A stretch of 64,000 nt of DNA from VRUE01 sp963748075 (GTDB lineage: Bacteria; Actinomycetota; Thermoleophilia; Solirubrobacterales; 70-9): the NCBI GenBank assembly GCA_963748075.1, contig CAVVHQ010000049.1:62001-126000 (forward strand), in the 5' to 3' direction. The translations under genes were made by a program, and so were the position numbers. The notes below the pieces were generated by a model. That model was not told the DNA's origin, did no database searches, and was given only the letters and a program-made list of their open reading frames with translations. Each line of letters opens with the position of its first letter. Within the stretch, counting starts at the first letter, position 1. Below are positions 36,426 to 44,396 of this stretch, piece by piece.

Positions 36426-37155
36426 GGCGGCGCTGCGGGCTCGCCCAGGGCCTCGCGCAGCCCCCGCACCTGCTCGCGTAGCTCGGCCAGCTCGCGCTCG
36501 AGTCGGTCGAGCCGGTCCTCGGGCGCGGCGCCGTCGGCCGGGGCAGGACGGCCACCCGCTGCGACTCCCCGGCCACCATGGCGGCCCGGGCAGGATCGGC
36601 CACCCGCTGCGACTCCCCGGCCACCGTGGCGGCCGCGGCCTGCGGCTCCCCAGCCGCCGCCGGCTCCTCCCCTCCGCCTCCGAGCAGCTGCCGATAGCGC
36701 TCCTCCTTCTGGCCCGGCCGTCGGCCAAGCCTTTCGACCTGGCCGGCGTCGACCAGCCTGTCGAGCGTGCCGTGGACGGCGGCGAGGTCGACGAAATGGT
36801 TCAGGCGATCGGCGCGCTGCTTCAGCTCCCCCGGCGTCTGCGGGCCGCGCAGCATCAGCACCGCGAGCAGCGACAGCTCGGCGTCGTCGAGCCCGAGCGC
36901 GTCGTCCATCAGGTGCCTGTACTTGCGCGCCCGGCTGCCGGCCCCGCTCGCCAGCCGTGTCCAGCCGCGCAGCGCCAGGCGCCGCAGCGCCTCGGCCACG
37001 GTCTGCTCGTCGTAATCGACCACCGGGTCCCGGTTCGTGGCCTGGTTGCAGGCCAACCGCAGCGAGTTGAGCGAGAGCGGATAGGCGTCCGGCGTCGCCC
37101 GCTGCTTCTCCAGCAGGCACCCCACCACCCGGATCTCGACCGCGTCGGCCTCCAC
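36416..37155 (-). CDS. YceH-like DUF480 protein with repeat and frameshift near its end
   Basis: DUF480 proteins contain two winged-helix domains. IRVVGCLLEKQRATPDAYPL, SLRLACNQATNRDPVVDYDE, GWTRLASGAGSRARKYRHLM and LLAVLMLRGPQTPGELKQRA match. A 48-bp tandem repeat (36551 and 36599) encodes VAGESQRVA twice. After it the direct frame degenerates, while the next frame gives the coiled-coil APEDRLDRLERELAELREQV and the stop at 36416. That is the expected C-terminus, so one base is probably wrong near 36540. Confidence 0.8.
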
Positions 37156-37207
37156 GGGCGCAATGCTACGTGGACGCGCTCAACCCGGCGCCGGAAAGGG
37201 CGCTCCC

Positions 37208-37933
37208 TCAGGCTGCCTTGAGGCGGGCGTCGAAAAACGCGAAGACGCGCTGCCAAGCGTCGGCGGCGGCATCTGCCGCGTAGCCGAGGCGCATCGGGAA
37301 AAAGACAAGCTTCCCGATCGGATGGCTTCCCTGCGTCATGAAGCTGTGCCCGGCATCGTCGTAGACCTTGACCTCGTGTTCGATGCCGAGCGCCTCGAGG
37401 TGGCCCGACAGCCGCTCAGCGTGGCGGCGCCCGACCGTCTTGTCCCGCCCGCCGTAGGAACCGACGATCGGGCAGGCCCCGCGAAGGCTCGCCGCCTCCT
37501 TTGGCACCATGCCGTAGTTGACTGAGGCAGCGCGGACGCCGGGCGGGCCGCCGGCCACATATGCGAGCGCGAAGCCGCCGCCCATGCAGAACCCGATCAC
37601 GCCGATCCGCTCGCCGTCGACGTCCTCCTGCTCGCCGAGCCAGATCCGCGCCGCGTCGATGTAGCCGTTCACGCGGCTCGGCTTGCCGCTCCGCGCTTCC
37701 TTCATCGTGCGCGCCATGCAGATCGCGCGCGGCCCGTCGCTGAACAGGTCGGGCATCACCGCGACGTAGCCGTGATCGGCGAACCGATCGCATGCAGCTC
37801 GGATCTCCGGCTGGTCGCCAAACGCCTCATGCAAGACGACCGCGCCGGGATGCGGGCCGTCGGGTTCGGGCCGCGCAACCGCTCCCTTCAAGCGCCCGCC
37901 ACCGGGGAGCCCGATCTCGACATCCTGCGCCAT
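37208..37933 (-). CDS. Dienelactone hydrolase family protein
   Basis: The 241-residue alpha/beta hydrolase has VVLHEAFGDQPEIRAACDRF, the nucleophile elbow GVIGFCMGGGFALAYVAGG with catalytic Cys, the acid region SYGGRDKTVGRRHAE and the catalytic His in YDDAGHSFMTQGSHPIG. These are the marks of dienelactone hydrolases/carboxymethylenebutenolidase. The ATG at 37933 (MAQDVEIGLPGGG) gives the usual length. It is divergent from the accessory island. Confidence 0.88.
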   Translation of the reverse strand: MAQDVEIGLPGGGRLKGAVARPEPDGPHPGAVVLHEAFGDQPEIRAACDRFADHGYVAVMPDLFSDGPRAICMARTMKEARSGKPSRVNGYIDAARIWLGEQEDVDGERIGVIGFCMGGGFALAYVAGGPPGVRAASVNYGMVPKEAASLRGACPIVGSYGGRDKTVGRRHAERLSGHLEALGIEHEVKVYDDAGHSFMTQGSHPIGKLVFFPMRLGYAADAAADAWQRVFAFFDARLKAA

Positions 37934-38000
37934 CAGCCGGCATCGTCTCACGTCCTCTCCCCAAAGCCCGATGCCGAACAGGAGGGTCTGCGGCCCGGAT

Positions 38001-38019
38001 TTGGGCAGCCGCTGCCCAA
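38001..38019. repeat. GGGCAGC palindrome, copy 0
   Basis: TTGGGCAGC and GCTGCCCAA flank a single C, a perfect 9-bp arm palindrome. It is identical to copy 2 at 40340. It lies 38 bp before the first gene of the island, between divergent transcription units, as expected of an operator or element end. No tRNA fragment precedes this copy. Confidence 0.75.
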
Positions 38020-38057
38020 TCAGGCGCAGGCATTCGGGGCTCCGGTACCGTATTCGC

Positions 38058-38234
38058 ATGCAGTCGATCGAGCGACCCAAGGCGCGTCCCGACGTTCGAG
38101 GGGGAAACTCAGATGTGGTCCGCCTACAGCGGTTGCGCAGGGACGCGGAGCGTCCACTGAGCGTGAACCTGGCTGAGGGCATTGCTCTCAGCCACCAGCT
38201 GATGCAGTTCACGGGCGCTGCTCGTCGCAGTTGA
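38058..38234 (+). CDS. Small putative antitoxin-like protein upstream of nucleotidyltransferase
   Basis: The 58-residue basic product (MQSIERPKARPDVRGGNSDV...) ends in AEGIALSHQLMQFTGAARRS. Its stop overlaps the start of the nucleotidyltransferase gene (TTGA), a toxin-antitoxin-like coupling. I do not recognise the family; the helical A-L-S-H-Q-L-M-x-F segment recalls small partners of DUF6036/MNT nucleotidyltransferases. Confidence 0.5.
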   Translation: MQSIERPKARPDVRGGNSDVVRLQRLRRDAERPLSVNLAEGIALSHQLMQFTGAARRS

Positions 38235-38707
38235 CCGATCCGGCTTTCGACCAGCTTCTCCGCCGACTCTCCGAGGCGAGCGTCGAGTTCGTCTTGGTGG
38301 GCGGCCTCGCGGTGAACGCTTGGGGGGTGGTCCGAGGAACGAAGGATGTGGATATCGTCGTTGCGCCGGACTCCAAGAATCTCAAGCGGCTGGCAGACGT
38401 CGCTGTTGGAGTTCATGGCCACGTCCAGAAGGGAGAGGCGTTCCTCAGCACGCCGTTCTCGATCGCGGCAGAGCTCGCAAGCGGTGAGCGAGTCGCAATC
38501 GAAACGGCGCTCGGCCATCTGGATGTCGTCCAAGGACTCGATGGCGTACCGCCATACGCGGAGCTACGCGAGTCCGCCGTTGACGCCGAAATCCTCGGCG
38601 TCAAAGTTGCCGTTTGCTCGATTGACTCGCTGAGAGAGATGAAGCGAGCTGCCGGGCGTCCTCGCGATCACGTCGACCTTGAAGATCTCGATGCGAGCGG
38701 CAATTAG
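38231..38707 (+). CDS. MNT-type nucleotidyltransferase domain protein
   Basis: From TTG 38231 the 158-residue product shows FVLVGGLAVNAWGVVRGTKD followed by DVDIVVAPDSKNLKRLA: the GG...DxD catalytic arrangement of the pol-beta-like nucleotidyltransferase fold, as in DUF6036/AbiEii-like toxins or MNT antitoxins. ASIDSLREMKR-like CSIDSLREMKRAAGRPRDHV near the end is typical of the group. It is translationally coupled to the small upstream gene. Targets are unknown. Confidence 0.7.
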   Translation: MTDPAFDQLLRRLSEASVEFVLVGGLAVNAWGVVRGTKDVDIVVAPDSKNLKRLADVAVGVHGHVQKGEAFLSTPFSIAAELASGERVAIETALGHLDVVQGLDGVPPYAELRESAVDAEILGVKVAVCSIDSLREMKRAAGRPRDHVDLEDLDASGN

Positions 38708-38727
38708 CTTCTAAGCTGAGCAACCCG

Positions 38728-38766
38728 GCCCCGATAGCTCAGTTGGATAGAGCGACTCCCTTCTAA
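38728..38766 (+). pseudogene. 5' half of tRNA-Arg(TCT), unit 1
   Basis: GCCCCGATAGCTCAGTTGG begins a tRNA: acceptor strand GCCCCGA, D-stem GCTC/GAGC, then ACTCC and loop CTTCTAA with anticodon TCT at 38762-38764. The 3' anticodon strand expected (GGAGT) does not follow; instead TCAAAGCGGAGGAG does. Unit 2 has the nearly identical ACGAAGCGGAGGAG after its half. No T-arm or matching acceptor strand follows in place. Confidence 0.8.
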
Positions 38767-38865
38767 TCAAAGCGGAGGAGCCGCACCGTCTGGCGCAATA
38801 GAGCCGAATCCACTCTGCATGCCGTGGGACACGACGCGATTCGATTGGGCGCGATTGTCGGGGAT

Positions 38866-38884
38866 TCGGGCAGCCGCTGCCCGA
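38866..38884. repeat. GGGCAGC palindrome, copy 1
   Basis: TCGGGCAGC, C, GCTGCCCGA: the same palindrome as copies 0 and 2 but with an outer T-A pair replaced by C-G on both sides. It starts 138 bp after the unit 1 tRNA half begins, exactly as in unit 2. A weaker outer arm (CGATTCG at about 38838 and CGAATCG at about 38893) extends it. Confidence 0.75.
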
Positions 38885-38950
38885 TGGCCAAGCGAATCGA
38901 CACCGTGACCACCTGCCGCGATTTTCAAGATTTCTCGGCTTTACCAGATA

Positions 38951-38980
38951 CCGATAAAGGCCGATAAGACTGATAAGCTC
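38951..38980 (+). promoter_or_regulatory. Three 10-bp phased GATAA repeats before the ATPase gene
   Basis: CCGATAAAGG, CCGATAAGAC and TGATAAGCTC are consecutive 10-bp blocks sharing GATAA, ending 6 bp before ATG 38987. Ten-bp spacing puts each copy on the same helical face. An operator for autoregulation is the simplest reading. Confidence 0.55.
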
Positions 38981-38986
38981 TCCGGC

Positions 38987-40159
38987 ATGCGGCCCCACGA
39001 TAACCCCTACACGCCCAATGCCGGCGCCCGGCCTCCCGCATTGGTGGGGCGCGACGACCAGCTGGAGTCCTTCGAGATCCTCCTCGACCGGTTGCGGCGC
39101 GGCCACACCGAGCAGTCGATGTTGATCACCGGCCTGCGCGGGGTCGGCAAGACGGTGCTCTTGACCAGCTTCGAGGAGCGCGCACGAGAAAGAGACTGGA
39201 CTACGGTCGAGGCCGAGATCACCAAGGCCACCGAGTTCGGCTCGCGGATGGCCCAACTCGCCCGCCGAGCACTGTTCCAGCTTGCGCCGAAGGCGCGCTG
39301 GAAGGAGCGGGCAGCTCGAGCGGCGGCAGTGCTGAAGTCCTTCCAGGTCACCGTGGCAAACGACGGATCGCTGAGTGCGGGGCTCGACGTCGAGGCAGCA
39401 GAGGGATTCGCGGATAGCGGTGAACTCGATGAGGATCTGACCGATCTCCTCGTCGCACTTGGCGAGGCGGCGCGCGAGCACGGGAGCGGCGTCGTCTTCC
39501 TGATCGACGAGGTGCACTTCCTGACCACGCCCGAGCTGGAGGCGCTAATCGCGGCTCTCCACAAGACGGTGCAGCGCCAACTGCCGATCACCCTCGTGGG
39601 AGCCGGCCTGCCCCAGCTGCCGCGCCTCGCCGGCGAGGCCAAGTCCTATGCGGAGCGATTGTTCAAGTTCCCAGAGATCGGGCAACTCTCCGATGACGAC
39701 GCGGGGCGCGCATTGGTCGACCCCGCCGCCCGGCTCGATGTCACCTATGACGAGTCAGCGGTCAAGGCGATCGTGGACTACACCGAGGGATACCCGTACT
39801 TCCTACAGGAGTACGGAAACGTACTCTGGAACTTCGCCGACGCATCGCCAATCTCGGCAGGAAATGTCGACGAAGCGCTCGCTGCCGTCGAGGCAAAGCT
39901 CGATGGCAGCTTCTTTCGAGTACGTGCAGAGCGAACGACCGAGTTGGAGCTGCGCTACATGAGAGCGATGGCCGAGCTCGGTTCAGAGCCCCAGCAGGCC
40001 AAGGATGTGGCTGCCCTCCTGGATCGAACGTCCGCGCAGATGGGACCGACCAGATCACGACTGATCGACAAGGGCCTTCTCTACACGCCTGGCCACGGAC
40101 TCGCGGCATTTACCGTGCCGCAGTTCGACCGCTTCATGCGGCGGACCTATCCGCTGTAG
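38987..40159 (+). CDS. AAA+/STAND-like ATPase (Orc1-like), island cargo
   Basis: The 390-residue protein begins with ARPPALVGRDDQLESFEILL, Walker A MLITGLRGVGKTVLLTSFEE, Walker B VVFLIDEVHFLTTPELEALI and a sensor region ITLVGAGLPQLPRLAGE. A C-terminal winged-helix segment ends the protein (TSAQMGPTRSRLIDKGLLY, then VPQFDRFMRR). Such Orc1/Cdc6-like ATPases occur in actinobacterial mobile and defence regions; no function is established here. It is the only gene in unit 1. Confidence 0.75.
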   Translation: MRPHDNPYTPNAGARPPALVGRDDQLESFEILLDRLRRGHTEQSMLITGLRGVGKTVLLTSFEERARERDWTTVEAEITKATEFGSRMAQLARRALFQLAPKARWKERAARAAAVLKSFQVTVANDGSLSAGLDVEAAEGFADSGELDEDLTDLLVALGEAAREHGSGVVFLIDEVHFLTTPELEALIAALHKTVQRQLPITLVGAGLPQLPRLAGEAKSYAERLFKFPEIGQLSDDDAGRALVDPAARLDVTYDESAVKAIVDYTEGYPYFLQEYGNVLWNFADASPISAGNVDEALAAVEAKLDGSFFRVRAERTTELELRYMRAMAELGSEPQQAKDVAALLDRTSAQMGPTRSRLIDKGLLYTPGHGLAAFTVPQFDRFMRRTYPL

Positions 40160-40201
40160 CTGCCAGCCCACGCTCAGGGAACATCTACGATGAGGCTTCC
40201 G

Positions 40202-40240
<39 letters not shown>

Positions 40241-40339
40241 ACGAAGCGGAGGAGTTGGTTGTTTCGTCGTTGCAGAGCCAAATACAGCGCTCCTCGCCAC
40301 CGTGCCGATTCACCTGGATTGCATCCGATTCGGCTCGAT

Positions 40340-40358
40340 TTGGGCAGCCGCTGCCCAA
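40340..40358. repeat. GGGCAGC palindrome, copy 2
   Basis: TTGGGCAGC, C, GCTGCCCAA; identical to copy 0. It begins 138 bp after the unit 2 tRNA half and ends 42 bp before the MntA-like ATG. Confidence 0.75.
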
Positions 40359-40400
40359 TGGATTGCATTGTCCGCTACACGCTTCGCTACCTTGTCCGGC

Positions 40401-40718
40401 ATGGTTTCACGCGACCTGATCGACCAAGCGGGCAAGCTGCTCGCTGACGCTGCCGGCGCGAGGTCGACGGTGATCCTCTTCGGCTCCCACGCGCGTGGTG
40501 AGGCAACGGGCGACAGCGATGTCGATTTCCTCGTCATCGAGCCCCTCGTCGAGGATCGCCTCAAGGAGTGGGAGCGCCTGCGCCGAGCCCTGAGAGACTT
40601 TCCGGCGCCGGTGGACATCGTCGTCCTAGACGAACAGCGCGCAGAACGGCGAGCGAGGGTGCCTGGGACGATGGTCCACCACGCGCTGCGTGACGGTCAG
40701 GTCCTTGCCCACGCCTGA
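40401..40718 (+). CDS. MntA-like nucleotidyltransferase (HEPN/MNT pair)
   Basis: The 105-residue product contains VILFGSHARGEATGDSDVDF, the GSxxxGxxxxxSDxD motif of minimal nucleotidyltransferases, with a third acidic strand in PVDIVVLDEQ. In known HepT/MntA modules the MNT protein neutralises the HEPN RNase by AMPylation. The HEPN gene overlaps its 3' end by 29 bp. ATG 40401 is chosen because upstream codons read through the palindrome region. Confidence 0.85.
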   Translation: MVSRDLIDQAGKLLADAAGARSTVILFGSHARGEATGDSDVDFLVIEPLVEDRLKEWERLRRALRDFPAPVDIVVLDEQRAERRARVPGTMVHHALRDGQVLAHA

Positions 40719-41154
40719 GCAGATCGAGGTAGCGGGAGGCCTTGCTCGGCTCGCGAAAATCGACCTGGCAACCGCCGAGAAGCTCGCCCCCGATCCTGAG
40801 ATAGACGACCGACCCGTGGGCTTCAACGCGCAACAGGCCGTTGAGAAGGCCCTGAAGGTTGCACTCACGCTTGAGGGCGTCGACTTCCCGAAGACGCACG
40901 ACCTCGAATACTTGATCACGCTGGCCGGCAAGCACTCGATCGCCATGGAACCGGAGCTCGAGTCGGGGTCCTGGCTCACCCCTTGGGCTGCTGAATTCCG
41001 GTACGACGATGCGCCAATCGAGACGCTGAACCGCAAGCGGGCAATCGCCGTCGCCAACGCCGCGGTCAACTGGTGTCGGGAGCTACTCGAAGACCTTGCT
41101 GATGGCGCGCTCGAACCAGAAGAGAATGAAGATCAAGGGTCGGAATCCCCGTGA
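40690..41154 (+). CDS. HEPN-domain protein paired with MntA
   Basis: The 154-residue helical product has the HEPN (PF05168-like) pattern VGFNAQQAVEKALKVALTLE followed by FPKTHDLEYLITLAGKH and a last helix RKRAIAVANAAVNWCRELLE. The canonical toxin motif RxxxxH is not obvious, so catalytic activity is uncertain. GTG 40690 lies inside the MntA gene. Its stop overlaps the start of the next small gene (GTGA). Confidence 0.8.
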   Translation: MTVRSLPTPEQIEVAGGLARLAKIDLATAEKLAPDPEIDDRPVGFNAQQAVEKALKVALTLEGVDFPKTHDLEYLITLAGKHSIAMEPELESGSWLTPWAAEFRYDDAPIETLNRKRAIAVANAAVNWCRELLEDLADGALEPEENEDQGSESP

Positions 41155-41438
41155 GCCGCGGACGAGGCTCCGATCACTTCCGTCGCTGCCAAGCCAGAGC
41201 GAGCCCAAAGGGTGACCTGAAGCCGTACTGGGGCAAATGGATCGCCGTCCGCGACCGTGAGATCGTTGCCAGCGGGTCCAGCCTGGCCGAGGTTCGGAAT
41301 CGGCACGATGTCCGACCGAGCGACTTGGTCATGCCCGTCCCAAGGCCCGAAGGCGATTTCCTCATCGTCAGCGCGATCTGCGAGACAATGCACAGGCGAG
41401 CCCCGATAGCTCAGCTGGACAGAGCGACTCCCTCCTAA
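41151..41438 (+). CDS. DUF5678-like small protein ending in a tRNA remnant
   Basis: The 95-residue product contains YWGKWIAVRDREIVASGSSL and PEGDFLIVSA, typical of DUF5678 proteins, which often sit beside toxin-antitoxin-like genes. The GTG start overlaps the HEPN stop. The last 11 residues (PIAQLDRATPS) are the unit 3 tRNA half read as protein, and the stop TAA is in its anticodon loop. The native C-terminus has probably been replaced by the tRNA-bearing unit. Confidence 0.65.
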   Translation: MSRGRGSDHFRRCQARASPKGDLKPYWGKWIAVRDREIVASGSSLAEVRNRHDVRPSDLVMPVPRPEGDFLIVSAICETMHRRAPIAQLDRATPS

Positions 41439-41470
41439 GAAGGGGAGAGGCGCCATCCTGGTCGGGGGCT
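41400..41470 (+). pseudogene. tRNA-Arg(CCT) pseudogene, unit 3
   Basis: The 5' half (GCCCCGATAGCTCAGCTGG, ACTCC, loop CTCCTAA, anticodon 41434-41436) is intact. The 3' part keeps only a remnant: ATCCTGGTCGGGGGC near 41453-41467 resembles the T-arm end and acceptor strand, but the GTTCGA segment and the GGAGT anticodon strand are missing. It cannot fold as a normal tRNA. Confidence 0.75.
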
Positions 41471-41553
41471 TCTCAAAGCCGCTAATAGCGCCGAATTTGG
41501 GGCTGTCACTCCGGTCCAGATGTTGTCTCGACTACGCATGTTCCTACCCGGTT

Positions 41554-41579
41554 TGGGCAGCGAGAACGCTCGCTGCCCA
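41554..41579. repeat. GGGCAGC palindrome, copy 3 (extended)
   Basis: TGGGCAGCGAG (41554-41564) and CTCGCTGCCCA (41569-41579) pair perfectly with loop AACG. The inner pairs differ from copies 0-2 but complementarity is kept, and the GGGCAGC/GCTGCCC heart is unchanged. It starts 154 bp after the unit 3 tRNA half. Confidence 0.7.
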
Positions 41580-41639
41580 CGCGGGCACTAGATCTTGGGC
41601 TCGAAGCTACGCGCAGGGTCAAGTCATGCCTATAGCGGG

Positions 41640-42700
41640 AGATAGAGCCACTCCTCTGTGGAAAGTAGGCCACAGACCAGGATCTTCATGGATAGCGACC
41701 GTGCAAGCCGAAGCTGGTGGGCGCTGTTCAAAGCCGGTAAGCGTAGTGGCCAATTTGGGTTGTCGGGGTTACAGCCCCAGTATCGTGAGAACTCTTAAGG
41801 CCGCAGTCCAGAATGTTCGGCGCTCTACCTCACAAGTAATTATGGGGCTGTCTAAAACTATGACGGAGAGAGAGAGTGTTGTAACTAACTAGTAGAAAAA
41901 GAAAAAGAAGATATGAAAAAGAAAAAAAGATATGAAGAGGGAGAAAAAGATAGAGAAAATAAAAGGCTATAGGTGCCTCTCACCTCCTACCCAGTCCGCA
42001 CCGGGCACTATCTTGCTCCTACCGCAGGTCAAGAGAAGCTCATAAAGCCTAAGAAAGGACGCTCAGACCGAACGCGATAGAAGTTCCAGATGTTCAAGGC
42101 TGCCCTGTCCGGATCCTGGACGCGTCGAATACGACGCGTATAGCCGTTGTACAGAAGGTAAAGGGCGCTTCGGACGCCCCTGGTTTGGCCAGGAGCGGCA
42201 CATACAGAGAAGAGTATAGACAACGCGAGTAGAAGAAGAGGTAAGACTCAAAACGGTCCAGATTTTTCCTACGAGAGAGTGAAGAGAAGAGAAGAGCTAG
42301 AAAGAAAAAGAGTATAGTTGCTGAAATTGATATAAATGGGTGAGCGCTAGATGTGAGATAAGAGTTGAGTGAATGCAAACTACTGCGCCAACTGTTCCTA
42401 CCCTTCCCACCAAGGGGCTATAGACTCTTGCTAGTCTTCCGCTAGGATAGCATGTGATGAACATGGATTCTGTATCTATAGCAAGGTAAGAGCTACTTAT
42501 TCGCCTCTGTTTTGACGACCAAAAGATAGTAGCGGATCTTGTTGCAGCCGGGGAGGCTCGTACCGCTCTCTCCCTCGACTTCACACCTCTGCCATTGAGT
42601 GGAGAAATGAAAGAGAAATGAGCTAAGAAAGTGAGTGAAGCGAAGATAGTAAAGTTAATGCAGGGCGATGCCGTTCCGGCCTCGAATTTTCCCTCCGGGC
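41640..42700. repeat. Degenerate, AT-rich expanded copy of 42880-43235
   Basis: Segments near 41647, 41690, 42061, 42100, 42160 and 42661 match, in the same order, segments near 42880, 42939, 43020, 43060, 43093 and 43205 (for example CCGAACGCGAT..GAAGTTCCAGA, GTCCGGATCCTGG, AAGGGCGCTTCGGA, GCGATGCCGTTCCGGCCTCGA). Between matches are A/T- and purine-rich tracts (41870-41970, 42190-42650) such as GAAAAAGAAAAAG, unlike anything else in the window. No credible gene, tRNA or intron core was found. Confidence 0.6.
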
Positions 42701-43762
42701 ACGCTCGGCCTGGAGAAGTGAGAGTTGTTAAGTGTAAGTAGATGTTTGAGTTAGAGATAAGTTAGAGGTGATTGATGAAAGGTGCGTCGCCTAAGTAGCG
42801 ATGGGGTCGAGCTAAAATTGTGAAAGTGTTGCGCGCCAGCGAGCGCTCATGACCAGGCTAGCGGGTGCCTAGACCTCTTCCAGCCACTCCTGCAGTGGAA
42901 GTAGGACCGCAGAATGGGCGGCGGGATTTTCGCATGCGCGATAGCGACAGTGCAAAGCGCGACTTGATATGGGCTGCGTTCATAGACGGTGCGAGTGGCT
43001 GGGTTGTCGAGGGTAGGCGCTCACCGAACGCGATGAAGTTCCAGACAAGGCTAGGCGCGTCCGGATCCTGGGCAGCTGAAAAACGAAGCCGAAGGGCGCT
43101 TCGGAGCCGGATGCCGAGCGGTCACATACAGGCTTCGCGCCGGAAGGCGGCTCATAGCGGCGCTCGGACGGAGCGTGCCTCGCTCTCTTCCTCGCCTGTT
43201 GCCAGTTCAGCGATGCCGTTCCGGCCTCGATGGATTCCCTGCGCTGCGGCCCGCATGGCGCGGAGAGCGCTGCATCCAAGGGGCGCCTCACGCCGGTCGA
43301 GCGCAGGCGCGCGGACTAAGCCCTCGCCGACATCCCGACATCGAATGGGATCATCACGGCGGCAAGGAGGTCGCCAGCGGTTTTGAGCCGACATCAACGC
43401 GCACGATATTCGCTGGCTGAAACTCGCCGGCGAGGCCGGCGATGCGGCGCTTGAGCAGGACGGACTACCTCAGTCAGAAGGGCGTCCGCGATTCGTGACT
43501 CAGCCTGATCGGGTCTAGCGAGCCACTAGCTTCGACGCGCCCTCGGCGACGATCCCGAGACGTGGCGGACCAGCTCGGGCACACCGAGCCGGGCTCTCGA
43601 TCCGGCACCACCTCATACCGGCGTCCGGCGACCTCGATCAACGTCCCCCTCCTCAAGGTCGACAACGCTTCCTTACTGCAGTTGCCAGAGAGCCTGTGTC
43701 CATGATAGCCAGGCGCGACGCTCTTTCAAGCCCGCGGCGCCTTCGGCACGAAGCCGCTCTGC
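42701..43762. other. Non-coding or degenerate part of the island
   Basis: About 1 kb with no convincing gene. It includes the second copy of the duplicated block (42880-43235). A 63-codon minus-strand frame at 43474-43665 (MSTLRRGTLIEVAGRRYEVV) has a sensible first half, but homology cannot be judged. GC content returns toward the genome value to the right of about 42880. Confidence 0.5.
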
Positions 43763-43804
43763 CTCTTAAGGAGTAGGCCCCAGGTTCGAATCCTGGTCGG
43801 GGCG
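43763..43804 (+). pseudogene. Orphan 3' half of a tRNA closing the island
   Basis: Loop CTCTTAA (43763-43769), stem strand GGAGT, variable loop, T-arm CCAGG-TTCGAAT-CCTGG and acceptor strand TCGGGGC with discriminator G. This acceptor strand pairs exactly with the GCCCCGA of the three upstream 5' halves 2.4-5 kb away. Directly upstream there is no D-arm or ACTCC. The loop as written would give anticodon CTT. Confidence 0.8.
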
Positions 43805-43835
43805 TCAGCGCAACCGCAGCGATGCCAGTCCGGGC

Positions 43836-44309
43836 TCAGCGACCGTGGAGCGCGGCGAGACGCCCGGCCTCCTCGGCGCCCAGATACGGGGCGAGGACGA
43901 ACTGGATCGCCTCCCCGGCGATCCGCGGAAGCTCGGCCTCACTGCCCATCGCAAGCCGCTGGGCGACCAGCATCGCCAGGCCGCCGGTCACCGCCCTCTC
44001 GACGATCTCCGGCAGCTCGCCTGCGGGGCGCAGGTCGCGGCCGGGCAGGAGGCGCTGTCCGAAGTGCGCGAGCATACGGTCGTAGCGGCTGTAACCGGCC
44101 GCGCCGGCGGCGAGGGCGTCGTTGGTCAGCGCCCCCGCTGCTGCGGGCTCGGAGGCGGCAAAGTCCAGCGCGGCCCGTATCCCGACCGCCACCTGGGCAG
44201 GCCAGTCGGCCTCCGTGGCGCAAGCCGTTTCGACTTGGATCTGGAGGCGGGCGAACGCCCGCTCGAAGTCGTTTGCGAAGTCCTCGGGGGGCTGCACGCT
44301 GTCTCTCAT
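43836..44309 (-). CDS. TetR-type C-terminal domain without DNA-binding domain
   Basis: The 157-residue product starts MRDSVQPPEDFANDFERAFA and resembles ligand domains of TetR regulators: DWPAQVAVGIRAALDFAASE, PAAAGALTNDALAAG, YDRMLAHFG and the final helix LAPYLGAEEAGRLAALH. No helix-turn-helix precedes it. It lies directly beside the orphan tRNA half, so its 5' part may have been lost, or it may be a stand-alone domain. The frame itself is clean. Confidence 0.65.
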   Translation of the reverse strand: MRDSVQPPEDFANDFERAFARLQIQVETACATEADWPAQVAVGIRAALDFAASEPAAAGALTNDALAAGAAGYSRYDRMLAHFGQRLLPGRDLRPAGELPEIVERAVTGGLAMLVAQRLAMGSEAELPRIAGEAIQFVLAPYLGAEEAGRLAALHGR

Positions 44310-44396
44310 GCGAAACCCGGCGGCCCCTGGGGGGCCGCCGGGTCTCTGACCATCGGGTGCTCTGTGCCGGTCGTGCCGGCTGGGCCGCGCTGCGCC

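Noticed and set aside
41870..42650. Eukaryotic contamination
   Set aside because: The purine-rich tracts look foreign, but ordered matches to the adjacent block tie the stretch to this locus. It remains unproven either way and is reported as a finding instead.
42865..43386. 173-codon open frame in the island
   Set aside because: Ser/Arg/Ala-rich with no motif, overlapping the duplicated block; not credible as a gene.
41400..43804. Group I or group II intron interrupting a tRNA-Arg gene
   Set aside because: The split within the anticodon loop invited this, since bacterial tRNA-Arg(CCT) introns exist. I could not find the conserved P/Q/R/S core of group I introns or a domain V-like hairpin, and three 5' halves face one 3' half.
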